From Ryuthela nishihirai (lineage: Eukaryota; Arthropoda; Arachnida; Araneae; Heptathelidae): a stretch of DNA of 64,000 nucleotides. The stretch is taken from positions 26,001-90,000 of the forward strand of contig JAWZYU010000659.1 in NCBI GenBank assembly GCA_038380435.1, written 5' to 3'. A program made the translations under genes and the position numbers. The notes beneath the pieces were generated by a model, which saw only the letters and a program-made list of their open reading frames with translations, ran no database searches and was not told the origin of the DNA. Positions within the stretch are counted from its first letter, which is position 1. Each line of letters opens with the position of its first letter. Positions 1-9,867 of this stretch are shown here, piece by piece.

Positions 1-250
1 ATAGAGAGAATCCAGTTGAATTTAAAAACAATTATTTAAATAAAATATATATAAATTGTACTTCGGTTAGTAAGTTGTACTTCTATCTGTCAACATATTT
101 TAAAAGCAGAATTTCTCATTTCTAGCATAGGTAATAATACTTAAAGTTTTACAATTACTACATTTAAAGCCCTCTAATCATGCAAATTAAAGCTTTTTGG
201 AGGATTTAAAAACATATACATCGACATATTTCGTTAGTACCTACTCAACT
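1..250. other. AT-rich intergenic DNA
   Basis: No coding frame, RNA gene or repeat that I can recognise. The sequence is AT-rich with short homopolymer runs. Confidence 0.5.
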
Positions 251-254
251 GCAA

Positions 255-535
255 AAAAAAAACCACCCCTTTGGGGGTTAAGGGTCAAGTTGTTACTGCC
301 AATGTAGATCCCTCAATCATCACACTCCACCACTAAAATATCAAACTTAAAAGATCATTTAATTAAATAGATCATAAAATTTAAATAGATCATTTGCAAT
401 ATTTCTTTAAAATTTTCAAAGTTTTGAATTTTTTCACTGTTAGAGGGCGCAATTAATATTTTGAGGAGATCCGAAAAACGCAAATCGTAATATTTATTCA
501 ATATTATCCAATAGTTTATCAATATATCTCTAAAT
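255..535 (+). repeat. copy of a ~288-bp dispersed repeat
   Basis: This block shares an ordered set of landmarks with copies near 9.3-9.8 kb and, reversed, near 12.0-12.8 kb. The landmarks are a 'ttg(c)caatg' stretch, a 'cacattccaccac.aaaat' stretch, a 'ttttcaccgttagagggcg' stretch, a 'ccgaaa..gcgaatcgtaatat' stretch and a 'ttatctctaaa' end. No coding capacity is visible. The family is unidentified. Confidence 0.5.
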
Positions 536-748
536 GGTAGCTAGGCATAAACTGGAAGGAGAATTATGTAACAATCCCCAGTGATGATGCATAGAAACGA
601 CCAGGTCTAGCACCTAAATACCGAACCCATAGTCTCGTAGTGCAGGCCGTTAGCACCTTGCAAAAGAGATATTCTCTTTTGGAAAGGAACGGAAGAGAAG
701 GGCTACCAGTTCAGTGTGACCTACTGATCTGGTCATTATGACCACTTT
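536..748 (+). mobile_element. 5' tip of RTE-like LINE (5'-only fragment)
   Basis: The sequence matches, in forward orientation, the extreme 5' end of the LINE copies that end near 18.64, 58.45 and 60.81 kb on the minus strand. Shared landmarks are the start 'aaatggtagctaggc', the 'gatgatgcatagaa' stretch, the 'agatattctcttttggaa' stretch and the 'ctgatctggtcat' stretch. Only about 210 bp of 5' untranslated leader is present. It runs straight into a SINE. Retaining the 5' end and losing the 3' end is the opposite of the usual LINE truncation. Confidence 0.7.
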
Positions 749-750
749 TT

Positions 751-1108
751 GGGGGGCGGGGGGGCTCAATCGGTAGCGCGCCAGGTTCGTAATCTGTAGT
801 TCCCAGGTTCGAGTCCCAGCTGGGTCAGCGTTGAGACTTATGTCCGCAAAATTCCCACCCTGCCCACGGTCAGTAGGGGACACCGATGGGCTTGAAAAGG
901 CCGCCGTCCGTCGGATGTAACGTTAAGCCGTGGCGCCGTGTGCGGGAGAGCCATACCCTGTGCACGTTAAAGAACACGCTGGATGGCCTTGACGGGAGGC
1001 TACCATCTGTCTCCCAACAGCTGTTCCAGTGGGTCCCCTCCCCCAACCTTCTCTGAGCCTTCGGGGTCCATGTGACCTGGCCATTTAGCCCATGGTGTGT
1101 AAAAAATC
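751..1108 (+). mobile_element. tRNA-Met-derived SINE (family A), copy 1
   Basis: The 5' head (about 755-828) folds as a tRNA. It has a box A-like 'ggctcaatcggtagcgcg' and a box B 'ggttcgagtcc', followed by a body with 'gacaccgatgggctt', 'cgttaagccgtgg' and 'gcacgttaaagaacacgc', and an A-rich 3' tail. The head resembles elongator tRNA-Met. RNA polymerase III would read it from the internal boxes. It is the longest forward-strand copy and sits in inverted orientation to the copy that starts 118 bp downstream. Confidence 0.85.
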
Positions 1109-1124
1109 ATGGTGTGTAACCCCG

Positions 1125-2570
1125 AAGTTCGTACTCTTTTCTTATACTGTTTAAACTGGGATACAACGCTGCGGACACAACTCGCAACATCAATGCAGCC
1201 TTTGGGGTAGGCACGGATACTTAATGAGTTGGGTTACCTCTGAGCGGCACTTTTTTGCACACCATGGGCTAAATGGCTAGGTCACATGGACCTCGAAGGC
1301 TCAGAGAAGGTTGGGGGAGGGGACCCACTGGAACAGCTGTTGGGAGACAGATGGTAGCCTCCCGTCAAGGCCATCCAGCGTGTTCTTTAACGTGCACAGG
1401 GTATGGCTCTCCCGCACACGGGACCACGGCCTAACGTCCCATCCGACTGACGGCGGCCTTTCAAAGCCCATCGGTGTCCCCTACTGACCGTGGGCAGGGC
1501 GGGGAATTTTGCGGAGATAAATCTCAACGCTGACCCAGCTGGGACTCGAACCTGGGAACTACAGATTACCAGAGCCTGGCGCGCTACCGACTGAGCCATC
1601 CCCGTCCCTGGATACTTAATTGGCAACACATCAATTCAGCAGACTTTGGTTTGAAAAATTACAATCGGTCGACACCAGCCTTCAAAATAAGCCACATGGT
1701 CGACCTAAAGAAAATATTAATAATGATCGATTGAAGGCTTTAATTGAATCCAACACCCGTCAAACTGTACAAGACATTGAAAGCAAATTAGCCCTGCATT
1801 ATTCAACTGTTTCCCCAGCATTTGGAAACCATTGGGAAAGTGCAAAATTTTGATAAATGGGTTCCGCGTGAATTAACGACACTGATAAGGCACATTGACT
1901 TGAAGTGTGGACTTCCCTTATTACACGAAACCAAAGGGGCCCGATTTTGCATAGAATTGCAACGTGTGATGAAAACTTGAACCTCTGCGGCAATCGTTGA
2001 CGTTCTGCTCAATGGCTGAACGTCGTGGAAGCACCCAAACACATACCCTACCCTAATTTTCACCCAAAGAAGGTTATGGTGACCATATGGTTGGCTGTAG
2101 CCGGTGTTATCCATTATTCATTCCTAAAACCAGGTGAAACAATAAATGAAGATAAATATTGTGCAAAACTTCAAAAAATGCATGACAAATTAAACAAGAC
2201 ATAACCTGCATTGGTCATTAGACATGGCGTCCTACTGTTCTATGATAAAACTTGACCTCACATCTCACAAATAACGGTCTGGAAACTCCATAACTTACAG
2301 TATGAGACTCCTGCTCTCCCAGCTTATACACAAGAGCATCGCCAACTGACTATCACTTCTTCATGCATATCGACCACTTCTTAGTGGAGAAAACATTCAG
2401 CACTGAGACAGCAGTTAAAAATGCCTTCGAATAATTCATCACTTCCGGTAACTCAGATTTTTTTACCAACGGCGTAAATGCGCTTCTTTTGCGGTGGCAG
2501 AAGCGTATTGAATCTGTCGGTGCGTATTTCGACAAAGTACAGTTATTTTTTAACAAAGTTATAGCTGTTG
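1125..2570 (+). pseudogene. mariner transposase pseudogene, split by a SINE
   Basis: Residual translation follows the mariner transposase order. An N-terminal helix-turn-helix piece (about 1130-1215, with 'RNINAAFG') is followed, after the inserted SINE, by 'RLWFEKLQSVDTSLQ' and 'LKALIESNTRQTVQDI' (1640-1800). Then come 'KWVPREL' near 1855, 'RIATCDE' near 1955 (first catalytic Asp), 'KKVMVTIWLAVAGVIHYSFLKPGE' split into this region near 2067-2140, and a C-terminal 'RWQKRIESVGAYFD' near 2490-2532. Intact family members are about 345 residues. This copy has several frameshifts and stops, so it is dead. The closest type by motif is the SETMAR/Hsmar1-like group. No terminal inverted repeats were resolved. 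Confidence 0.85.
1226..1609 (-). mobile_element. tRNA-Met-derived SINE (family A), copy 2, with TSD
   Basis: A full-length minus-strand copy. The tRNA-like head lies at about 1530-1609 (reverse complement of 'ggttcgagtcccagctggg' and 'ggctcagtcggtagcgcgc'), and the A-rich 3' end lies at the low-coordinate side. It is flanked by a perfect 11-bp direct repeat GGATACTTAAT at 1215-1225 and 1610-1620, the target-site duplication of LINE-mediated insertion. The target is the mariner transposase, whose reading resumes on the other side. With copy 1 it forms an inverted pair of ~350-bp arms. Confidence 0.92.
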
Positions 2571-2576
2571 AATTAT

Positions 2577-3062
2577 CTAAATTCGAAACCAGTACAGATA
2601 TTTGAAAACAGTTTTCTGTATCGTATATTTCGCTGCTTTCTGATCATTTCATTATCTTAAAGTATGATGCTATCTTATAAAATTCGCGACTTAACAAACA
2701 AGACGAAACTTTTGCATTCGGACTGCACTTACATCTTCAGTCTGTATTCTTTTCCTGTTGTGTCATTAATTTTGCAAAGTTTTTTAAAGCGAATAGCAGC
2801 CCTAGAATTTTCACAAAAATGTTAACAACAGTTTATTATTTTATTTGTGATCTCTTGGCAATAAAAAAAAACTCTAGATTGATGGCGCAACTGGGTAGTG
2901 CGCATGAGTCCTCAAAACGTATATGCAATTAGATACGGAAATTTTCGACCTGTTCCTAAGGAGATGTCATCAAACTGTAAGAGGATGAAATGATCAGAAA
3001 AGAGTGACATATATGATGGAGAAAACTGTTTACAAATATTTGTACTGGTTTAGTATTTAGAG
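2577..3062. mobile_element. non-autonomous element or fold-back with ~100-bp inverted repeats
   Basis: The sequence at about 2577-2675 matches the reverse complement of about 2959-3062 over ~100 bp. Shared stretches include 'aaaccagtacaaatattt', 'aaacagttttct' and 'ttctgatcatttcat'. The spacer is about 285 bp without coding capacity. This could be a MITE-like element or an old inverted duplication. No clear target-site duplication was found. Confidence 0.6.
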
Positions 3063-3099
3063 TAAAACTAATTATATTACGAATTTTGTATTTTACTCA

Positions 3100-3548
3100 G
3101 ATGATTACCGCTGCCATTTTGTTCTAATCGATAAATCTAGTCAATCTTCGACTATAATGCCTGCTTTTATATGAAGAATCAGTGTCCCAAATATTGAGAT
3201 GATCAAGGCCACCGTTCGAGAGTTTTTGCGAAAACTTCTAGAAACATCCAAACTATACCTGAAATGGAGTTTTAGGCCCCAAAGAAGACATGTCTGTAAG
3301 AAAACTGACTGCAATTCTTCATGGCATTCACCTAACACCTTTTTTTTTAACAATCCCTTTTTCCAAAATATTATAGAAAATTGTCAAAAGAAATTGAAAT
3401 GCAGAATACTTATTTGTTTGTTTGTTTTTTTCGTTTTCCTGTGTTACTTAACTTTTGAATATTTCTACCTAGGGACTATATGCAACTCACACATAGCACA
3501 TGTTATGGTAGAATTTAAATTGTTGGTTAAACATCCTTCTTACTAGGG
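3100..3548. other. AT-rich intergenic DNA
   Basis: Two overlapping open frames of 70 and 115 codons on opposite strands have no recognisable domain or codon signature. I treat them as chance. No RNA gene or repeat is seen. Confidence 0.4.
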
Positions 3549-3549
3549 T

Positions 3550-3598
3550 TTGAGTTGGGTTGTTTTACCTCTGAATGACACTTTTTTGCACACACTTA
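3550..3598 (-). mobile_element. 3'-end fragment of SINE family A
   Basis: The stretch reading 'gggttgttttacctctgaa' followed by 'gacacttttttgcacac' is the reverse complement of the SINE family A 3' terminus. Only the last ~50 bp survive. Confidence 0.7.
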
Positions 3599-3599
3599 G

Positions 3600-3970
3600 T
3601 AGGGTTATTAAAGGGGCAATAAACCCAAGACATGGATAGGAGGGGGAGAGGAGAAAATTACATTTGTTCACTTCATCGCCTTTACAAAAAATTAAGTTTG
3701 CCTGGCTAATATTATTTTTAACTTTTTTTTAATTTGTGATCAGACCTGCTAAGTTACTAGTTTATCATCAGGTTTATGGCAGAGCAAACGATCATCCCAT
3801 CCCAGGATTCGAATCTGGACCCCAATAGTTGCAGTGTTATCACGAACCAATGAGATACCGCTGTGTCACCATGGCAATTATTACTAGGATGATTAATAAA
3901 TGCGTGCGTTTTTCGCATGCAAAATATGTGTGGTAATGCATCACTGTGTTGCATTTGTATATCTCTGAGA
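3600..3970. other. intergenic DNA with weak SINE-head similarity
   Basis: No gene is visible. Around 3797-3860 the stretch 'ggattcgaatctgga' resembles the box B region of a tRNA-derived SINE in reverse orientation, but the copy is too decayed to class. Confidence 0.35.
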
Positions 3971-3975
3971 TAGAA

Positions 3976-4318
3976 CGTTTTACCTCTGACCAGCACTTTT
4001 TTGCACACAATGAGCAAAATGGCCAGGTCACAAAGACCCCGAAGGATTCTGTCTTCCGACGCTTGATGGCCTTAAAGGAAGGCTAGCATCATGGTAGCCT
4101 TCCTTTAAGGCCATCAAGCGTGTTCTTTAACGTGCACAGGGTATAGCTCTTCTGCACACGGGGCTACAGCTTAACGTCGCATCAGGCAGATGGACTGACC
4201 GTGGGCATGGTGGGGATTCTTGCACTGATAAATCTCAACCTTGGCCCAGCTGGGGCTCGAACCAGGGAACTGCAGATTACGAGTCTGGCGCGCTACCGAC
4301 TGAGCTACCCCCGCCCCA
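3976..4318 (-). mobile_element. SINE family A copy with internal hairpin rearrangement
   Basis: A minus-strand copy with the tRNA-like head at about 4245-4318 and the 3' end at 3976. Imperfect flanking repeats (around 3957-3969 and 4318-4330, 'atat..ctctga') may be its target-site duplication. The body carries a perfect 26-bp inverted repeat at 4060-4085 and 4095-4120 that replaces the normal sequence between the 'cttgacggga' and 'ccttctctgag' parts of the SINE. Confidence 0.85.
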
Positions 4319-4391
4319 TATACCTCTGATTGTATTACTAAGGGAAAGTATAGAGTCCATTATGTGAGCCCATCATTATTGCAAGTATTGG

Positions 4392-4765
4392 AGTCTTGGT
4401 TTCCGTCGTTAGAAACGTTCTACAATGAGTTCGTTCGTTACAATTCGTGCAATTTCAGGTCATTACTGGAAAAAAGGATTAAAGGCTACCGAAGCGACTG
4501 AGATTTCTGCGAAATCTAAGGTAAAGAGGCAGTCTCCATTCGTGCTGCCCAAACTTGGGTAAAAAAGTTCAAATATGGTGACACAAGCCTCGAAAGTAAA
4601 TCTCGATATGATGGTTAATGTCGGTATATTGCAATATTTTCTGCCACGCTGTTGAAGCTGAACCATCGATAAGCACTCTCTGGTTCTATAGTCCGAACTT
4701 GGTTGTTGCAAGTGAAACAACTGTAATGTGGCATCTGAAATGCATCAGTAAGTTACCCAGGATTT
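4392..4765 (+). pseudogene. mariner transposase, N-terminal fragment
   Basis: The frame from about 4422 reads 'VRYNS'/'FVTIRAISGHYWKKGLKATEATE', split here, and after a frameshift 'QTWVKKFKYGDTSLESKSR' (about 4545-4605). That is the helix-turn-helix region and the RWFKRFRxGDxSLE signature of mariner transposases. A weaker 'ASETTVMWHL' near 4708-4740 corresponds to the second helix-turn-helix. The catalytic domain is absent. It lies in the same orientation as the C-terminal mariner fragment near 7.44-7.74 kb, so both may once have been one element separated by 2.7 kb of later DNA. Confidence 0.75.
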
Positions 4766-4769
4766 GCCA

Positions 4770-7430
4770 CCGAAGAGCTCCATGTGAACCATAGAGGTAC
4801 GAAGAAATGGAGGGAGTAAGTCGCTCTCAAAGTGAAGCCATACTCAGAAATGCATCCTGGGGTTCTGATTACCAGAAATATCTCGATAACATGTGCATTT
4901 GTTTCATTCTGAGTATTATATTTTTTATCTTTCATGATCCTTAGTGTTCTTTTATTTTGAAGATGTAGTGTGTTGCTACTGTGTACAAAAAGCGACATTT
5001 AGAAAATTCCAGGAAAAACATTTCACAAGAGAGTTTTTTACGTTACTCAATTCCATGCTTAAAATCAGAAACATACTTGGTCCTCAATTATTTTAAATTG
5101 CCTATTATTTCTTTTATTAAGTATAAAAGAGTATTTATAAACCAACATCCAATATTTTAAAAATATTTTCAATAGAGACTCACTCATATAGATAAAATCT
5201 GTATCAGATCTCTTAAATCTCGATTGTCAACAATATTTATTCAGTATCTAAAGATACGAAATCACGGATGTTTAACAAAATCAATGTCAGTCATTAAATG
5301 TCTTCAAAGGTCATCCTAGATTAAACCACTTGCTGAATGAAATAAAGTATTTTTCGAAGTTCAAACAATTCGCTTTTGCTGGTTGGGGGTATTTTCAAAA
5401 TTTGTTTGAGGGAGTGGATTTTAATTTTACAATAGAATAAAAAAATGTAATTAATAAGTAAATACGTGAGACCCTAACATTCGATGGTAATTCGTTCCCC
5501 AAAACTCCTTGTATGTTGAAAATATCGTCAGCTGAAGCCAATAATACATTGATTTCCTATAATTCGTTCCAAACTCTTGGCAGGCGACCATAACAATATA
5601 TAAAATGGGTATTTCTTGCATGTTATACTTGATTTTTTAGATTAAAAATGACTGTTTAATAAATATTATTTAAAAAATAATTATAAAACATCTAAAAAAA
5701 AAGCAATGAATTAACATTTATCTTTGACTTCAAATGCAGGACTGATGAAATTGATGGTGGCGCAGTGGTGGTGGGTAGGTGGTAATTCAAAAATAACCCC
5801 AAATAAATTCATTATAATTCACAAAAATGAACTTGGTTTACACTGAACAACCGCATCAAACAGAAGAAAAACAAAGAATAACAAAGAATAAGCCCCTTAT
5901 GTATTTCAAAACAAAGCAGGGATGTTGTGCTGAACAATGACAAAGATGCTGATTGGTTGAACACAATCGTACGGGAACGTACGAGTGAAGTTCCGTACGA
6001 GCTGATTGGCCAAATCCTCACCCATTCTTCTTCTTTCCCAGCTGTATCGGAAAGACATCTGTTCCTACAGATATCATCAGTTCATAAAAGGAAAGCTCTT
6101 ATGGAAGGTAAATCAGTTCCTGAGAATATCGGATGTCGATGTTAACGAAATTCGAGGTCTCACTGTATTTAAAAAAGGCAACCAATAAGTAAATAGAAAC
6201 CAGTGAAAAATTTTACTCTATGATTAAAAGTTATTAAATGTCTCAAAATAATTTTTTAAAAATCAAAATATACACATTTGGGGCGAGGGGTTGAACTCTC
6301 AAATCTTTCGCTTAAACACAGCCTTGAATTTCTGACACTTTTATATGATTTGGGAAAACGAGCTATTGTTAAATGTCCCACCTTATATAACTCTATGAAT
6401 ACTGAATAAATATTGTCGAAAATTATCTTGCAAAAGAACTAAAACACTTTGAAACTTGCCTTTCATTTCATCAAGATCCGTGGTGTCGACCAGCGGGAAG
6501 CAATATCACCTGCCACTGCTTTCGTACACCGACAAAAGCTTATGGCGATGTCAAATATATAAAAGATATTTGATATGATTTTTTACTCTTATTAATTTGT
6601 AAATAACAAATTTGTAAATAACAATTAACTTTAGAATTTTTCTCAGTGTGTTCTACGTGTTAAGATTTTTTTATTTAGGCCTGCACCCTTTTAAACTATC
6701 TCTTGACAGGCAAAGATTGTGCACCATAGAATGAAATCAATGACTCTATGGTATATAACAAAAGAATGTCTAAAAAAGTTGATCATAAACGACAAAGAAA
6801 GTAATTTTTTTAATAGGCAAACTGAATATCTTTTTTTTAAACATCACTAACGTAAAGATAATAATTTTTAACAACACTGACTCTATAAAGAATGAAACCT
6901 GTTTCGCATTCTATGTACTTCAGAATATGATTTGAATAAAAATTCTGAACAGCTGCAGCGAACGGAATGCTCCATCGTTGTCAATTCTTTCTTGGTAACC
7001 AAAAGGAGAGCGGTACCTTCACAGTTGATTTCAGCGTCTAGTACGGCTCAGATGTTTTTTCCTGTTCTTCACTCTCCATGATGTCAACTGACTACTTAAC
7101 AAGAAAATTGTCATATCGAATCCCTGTATGAAACTCCTCGCTAATCCATCACCGCTTCATCGCGTGAATTGTTATGTTCGATGAATTTCAAATAAAAAGA
7201 GTACTTATAAAATAATATAAATGCTTTTGTCACATCTGTTTCATGTTTATTTCTTAATGTTCCTTTCAGTCAGAATAATATATAAATTTGACTTTCTAAT
7301 TTTTTCAGGCCTCTTAAACTTCATAAAACTTAGGACCTCAGAAAGTCAAAGTCCAACCCTGTGGAAAATTGACCTTTCTTAATAATCCGAACACCAACGA
7401 CAGTGGTTTGACACAGGCCAGCCTGCACTT
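4770..7430. other. AT-rich intergenic DNA with dispersed repeat traces
   Basis: No gene is recognised. Near 5205-5245 a 'cttaaatctcgattgtcaa' stretch recurs near 50.44 and 52.45 kb, and marks an old AT-rich repeat. Around 5965-6000 is an imperfect inverted motif built on 'cgtacgg' and 'ccgtacg'. Open frames at 5927-6188 have no recognisable domain. Confidence 0.4.
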
Positions 7431-7439
7431 CCTGTCCAA

Positions 7440-7850
7440 AAGAGGGGAATATTCGAAATTAAGGCAATGTTGTGTGTTTGGTGGGATATTGAGGGTGTAG
7501 TGCATTTCAAACTGGTTATCAATGGACATACCATCAATGCTGACCACTACGCAATACAACTGGAGCACGCGCACTTTGTGATGCTTCAGTACTACGTAGG
7601 ATTGATAAACAGGCATCAGGTACTCCTCCAACGAGACAAAGCAAAACTGTGCACCACACTTCGGACCAAAAGAAAACTTCCAGAAGTGGCATTTGAGCTA
7701 CTTCCTCACCCACCGTATAGTCCCGACCTAACTTCTAACACGTCTTTTGCTCCTCGGCTCATATTCATTGAGCCAGCCACTTCAAAACATTTCAGGAAGT
7801 CGAAAAAAGGGTGTGGGGAATTTTTCATCTCCAAGGACCAAGGATGAAGA
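7440..7850 (+). pseudogene. mariner transposase, C-terminal catalytic fragment
   Basis: The frame from 7467 begins 'MLCVWWDIEGVVHF' and continues through 'INADHYAIQLEHA', 'NRHQVLLQRDKAKLCTTLRT' and 'ELLPHPPYSPDLTSN'. These follow the mariner block from the conserved W-W-D segment to the 'HPPYSPDL' motif just before the third catalytic Asp. The expected 'HxDNARPHT' motif is degenerate ('LQRDKAKLCTT'), and the expected final Asp region after 'SPDL' reads 'TSNTSF', so the catalytic triad is broken. Upstream and downstream parts are missing. The family identification is firm and the copy is inactive. Confidence 0.85.
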
Positions 7851-7859
7851 GGAATCGAA

Positions 7860-9250
7860 CAACTTGGAGACAGACAGTATGAGATTTAAGATCCAGAGCA
7901 GAAGCCGGCTTGAAAATTCGAGGGGGCCGGTGCAAAGTGCGTATGCGGGGCCTCTAAAGGGGCTTCTATAAATTACCTAACACTATTTTAATCGCTCCCC
8001 TCTTGGGCAATGTTCCATATCCTCCTTTCATCTCCCCAAATGTTTTTCATTTTGAAAGATTCATCTCTTTTTACATGGTAATGGACACAAAACGTGAGTA
8101 CGGTAGGAAATTATAACTGATAATACAATCAATTAACTGTTTTTTTTTTCTCATAAGGAAATGAAACGAATTACTGGTCGCAAAAATAAATATCGCATTT
8201 TATAATGCCACCCCTGACCACTCTACCGTTGTAACACTATATTAACAAATTCACGCTTCTCTCTCCTTCGAGGAATTGAGTCACTTCTCAGCTTCTTTAA
8301 AAACAAAGAAATCTGAAGAGAAAAATTGTCAAAAATTAGAAAAAAAATCATACTGACATTAATACATTTAATTGCTCATGAACTACCCATGGAAAATATT
8401 TGTGGTTATGGGAATGCTGTATGCAACAATTTAAATAATATTTCTAATAATTTACTTATTTTTCAAAATTTCAATATATGTAGTTTCCTTGTTCTTTTTG
8501 CAGTAAATGCTAACATAGCATCATCATAACCTAAACTTTTAACAATATCGTTTTTAATTTGGGGAGAGATCTTTCTGATGACACGACAGTTACCGTGTGG
8601 CCAATAATAATGAAATGGAACGTACACGTGCAACGATCAAAACGAGACTGTGATACTAAGGGGCACTCGAGATGTAGCACGGAGTGAGAATTACCTCACT
8701 TAGAAGTTCGAAATGAAAGGAGAGAATTTGATTAGTTTGTTCTCTGCTTCCCTGTGATTATGCACCAGATAATTGAATTATGTGCCTAATAGTAGTAGTT
8801 CGAGCAATGTGAGGAAAGAGGAAAGAGTTTTGTGTTAGTCTGTACGAGATAGTTTAAAGAAGGAAAGTTTTCATTGCTATTTGCGCGGAAGTGTTAGAAC
8901 TATTGAGCTAAAAGTAATTACAAACTAGAAGGACGCATATCGCCTCTGGCACATATGAGAAACTCGTTTTCAAAGAGAAAAAGTTTTCCCTTTACCTACT
9001 GTTTCATTCCTTAGAAGTTTTAATTTGAACCAGCGGATGAAGGGAAAAATGCAAATAGTATTTTATTAGTAATTATACAACATAAAAGTATTCGTCTTTT
9101 AATTCTGAAATCCAAAAAGTTGCATTTCCCACACTTCTCTCAGAAAAGTGGGTAGATTATTTCTGTCAGTAGAATATCTCTTAAAAACTGCCACTAATTT
9201 TTCAAATACTTATTCTATATATGTTATTTGTTAAACTCGATAATAACTCT
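7860..9250. other. AT-rich intergenic DNA
   Basis: No gene, RNA or repeat is recognised. A short GC-richer patch near 7900-7970 carries an open frame without a known domain. Confidence 0.4.
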
Positions 9251-9259
9251 GCCGTTTCA

Positions 9260-9835
9260 TCATTTCAATGATCTGTAAAGATTTATATATTAAAACTAGT
9301 AAGCATTTGAAAAATGTGAATTATTATTTCATTAGTACTAATCAAATTAAAAAAGAGTTTGCTAATTATCATTTTCATTGTTTCCAATGAAAACTTCATG
9401 ACTTTGACATTCCACCACCAAAATTTCATATTTCTATCATTAATCATCGCTGCAATATTCGTTCGAAAATTTTGAATTTTCAAACTTTTTCACCGTTAGA
9501 AGGCGTAATTATAGTGTTCAAAAGATTCCGAAAGGGCGAATCGTAATATTTTATCAATTCCTATCTAACCCTGAACAGAATATTTTTATTTATCTCTAAA
9601 TACAAACAATTATCTGCTAAAATAAAAGATTCCCCCCCTGGGTCTAAGAAGTCAATTCATTGTTGCCAATGGAAATATTATGGCATTCACATTCCACCAG
9701 CAAAATTTAAAATTTCTAGTTTAAATACGTCGTTTGCAGCATTTGTTTGAAATTTTAGAATTTGAAATTTTCCCACCGCTAAAGGGCGTAATTATAGCTT
9801 TAGAGAGAAAGTTTCCCTTGAAATCTGTTCTTAGC
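9260..9835 (+). repeat. two tandem copies of the ~288-bp repeat
   Basis: Matching stretches ('ttgtttccaatga' near 9377 and 'ttgttgccaatgg' near 9661; 'ttttcaccgttagaaggcg' near 9486 and 'ttcccaccgctaaagggcg' near 9770) recur with a spacing of about 285-290 bp. The same family occurs near 0.3 kb in this orientation and near 12.0-12.8 kb reversed. Confidence 0.65.
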
Positions 9836-9867
9836 TTATCAAGACCCTTTATAATCCAAATGTATTT

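Noticed and set aside
3141..3546. Overlapping 70- and 115-codon frames on opposite strands
   Set aside because: No domain, biased low-complexity ends, and AT-rich surroundings; chance frames.
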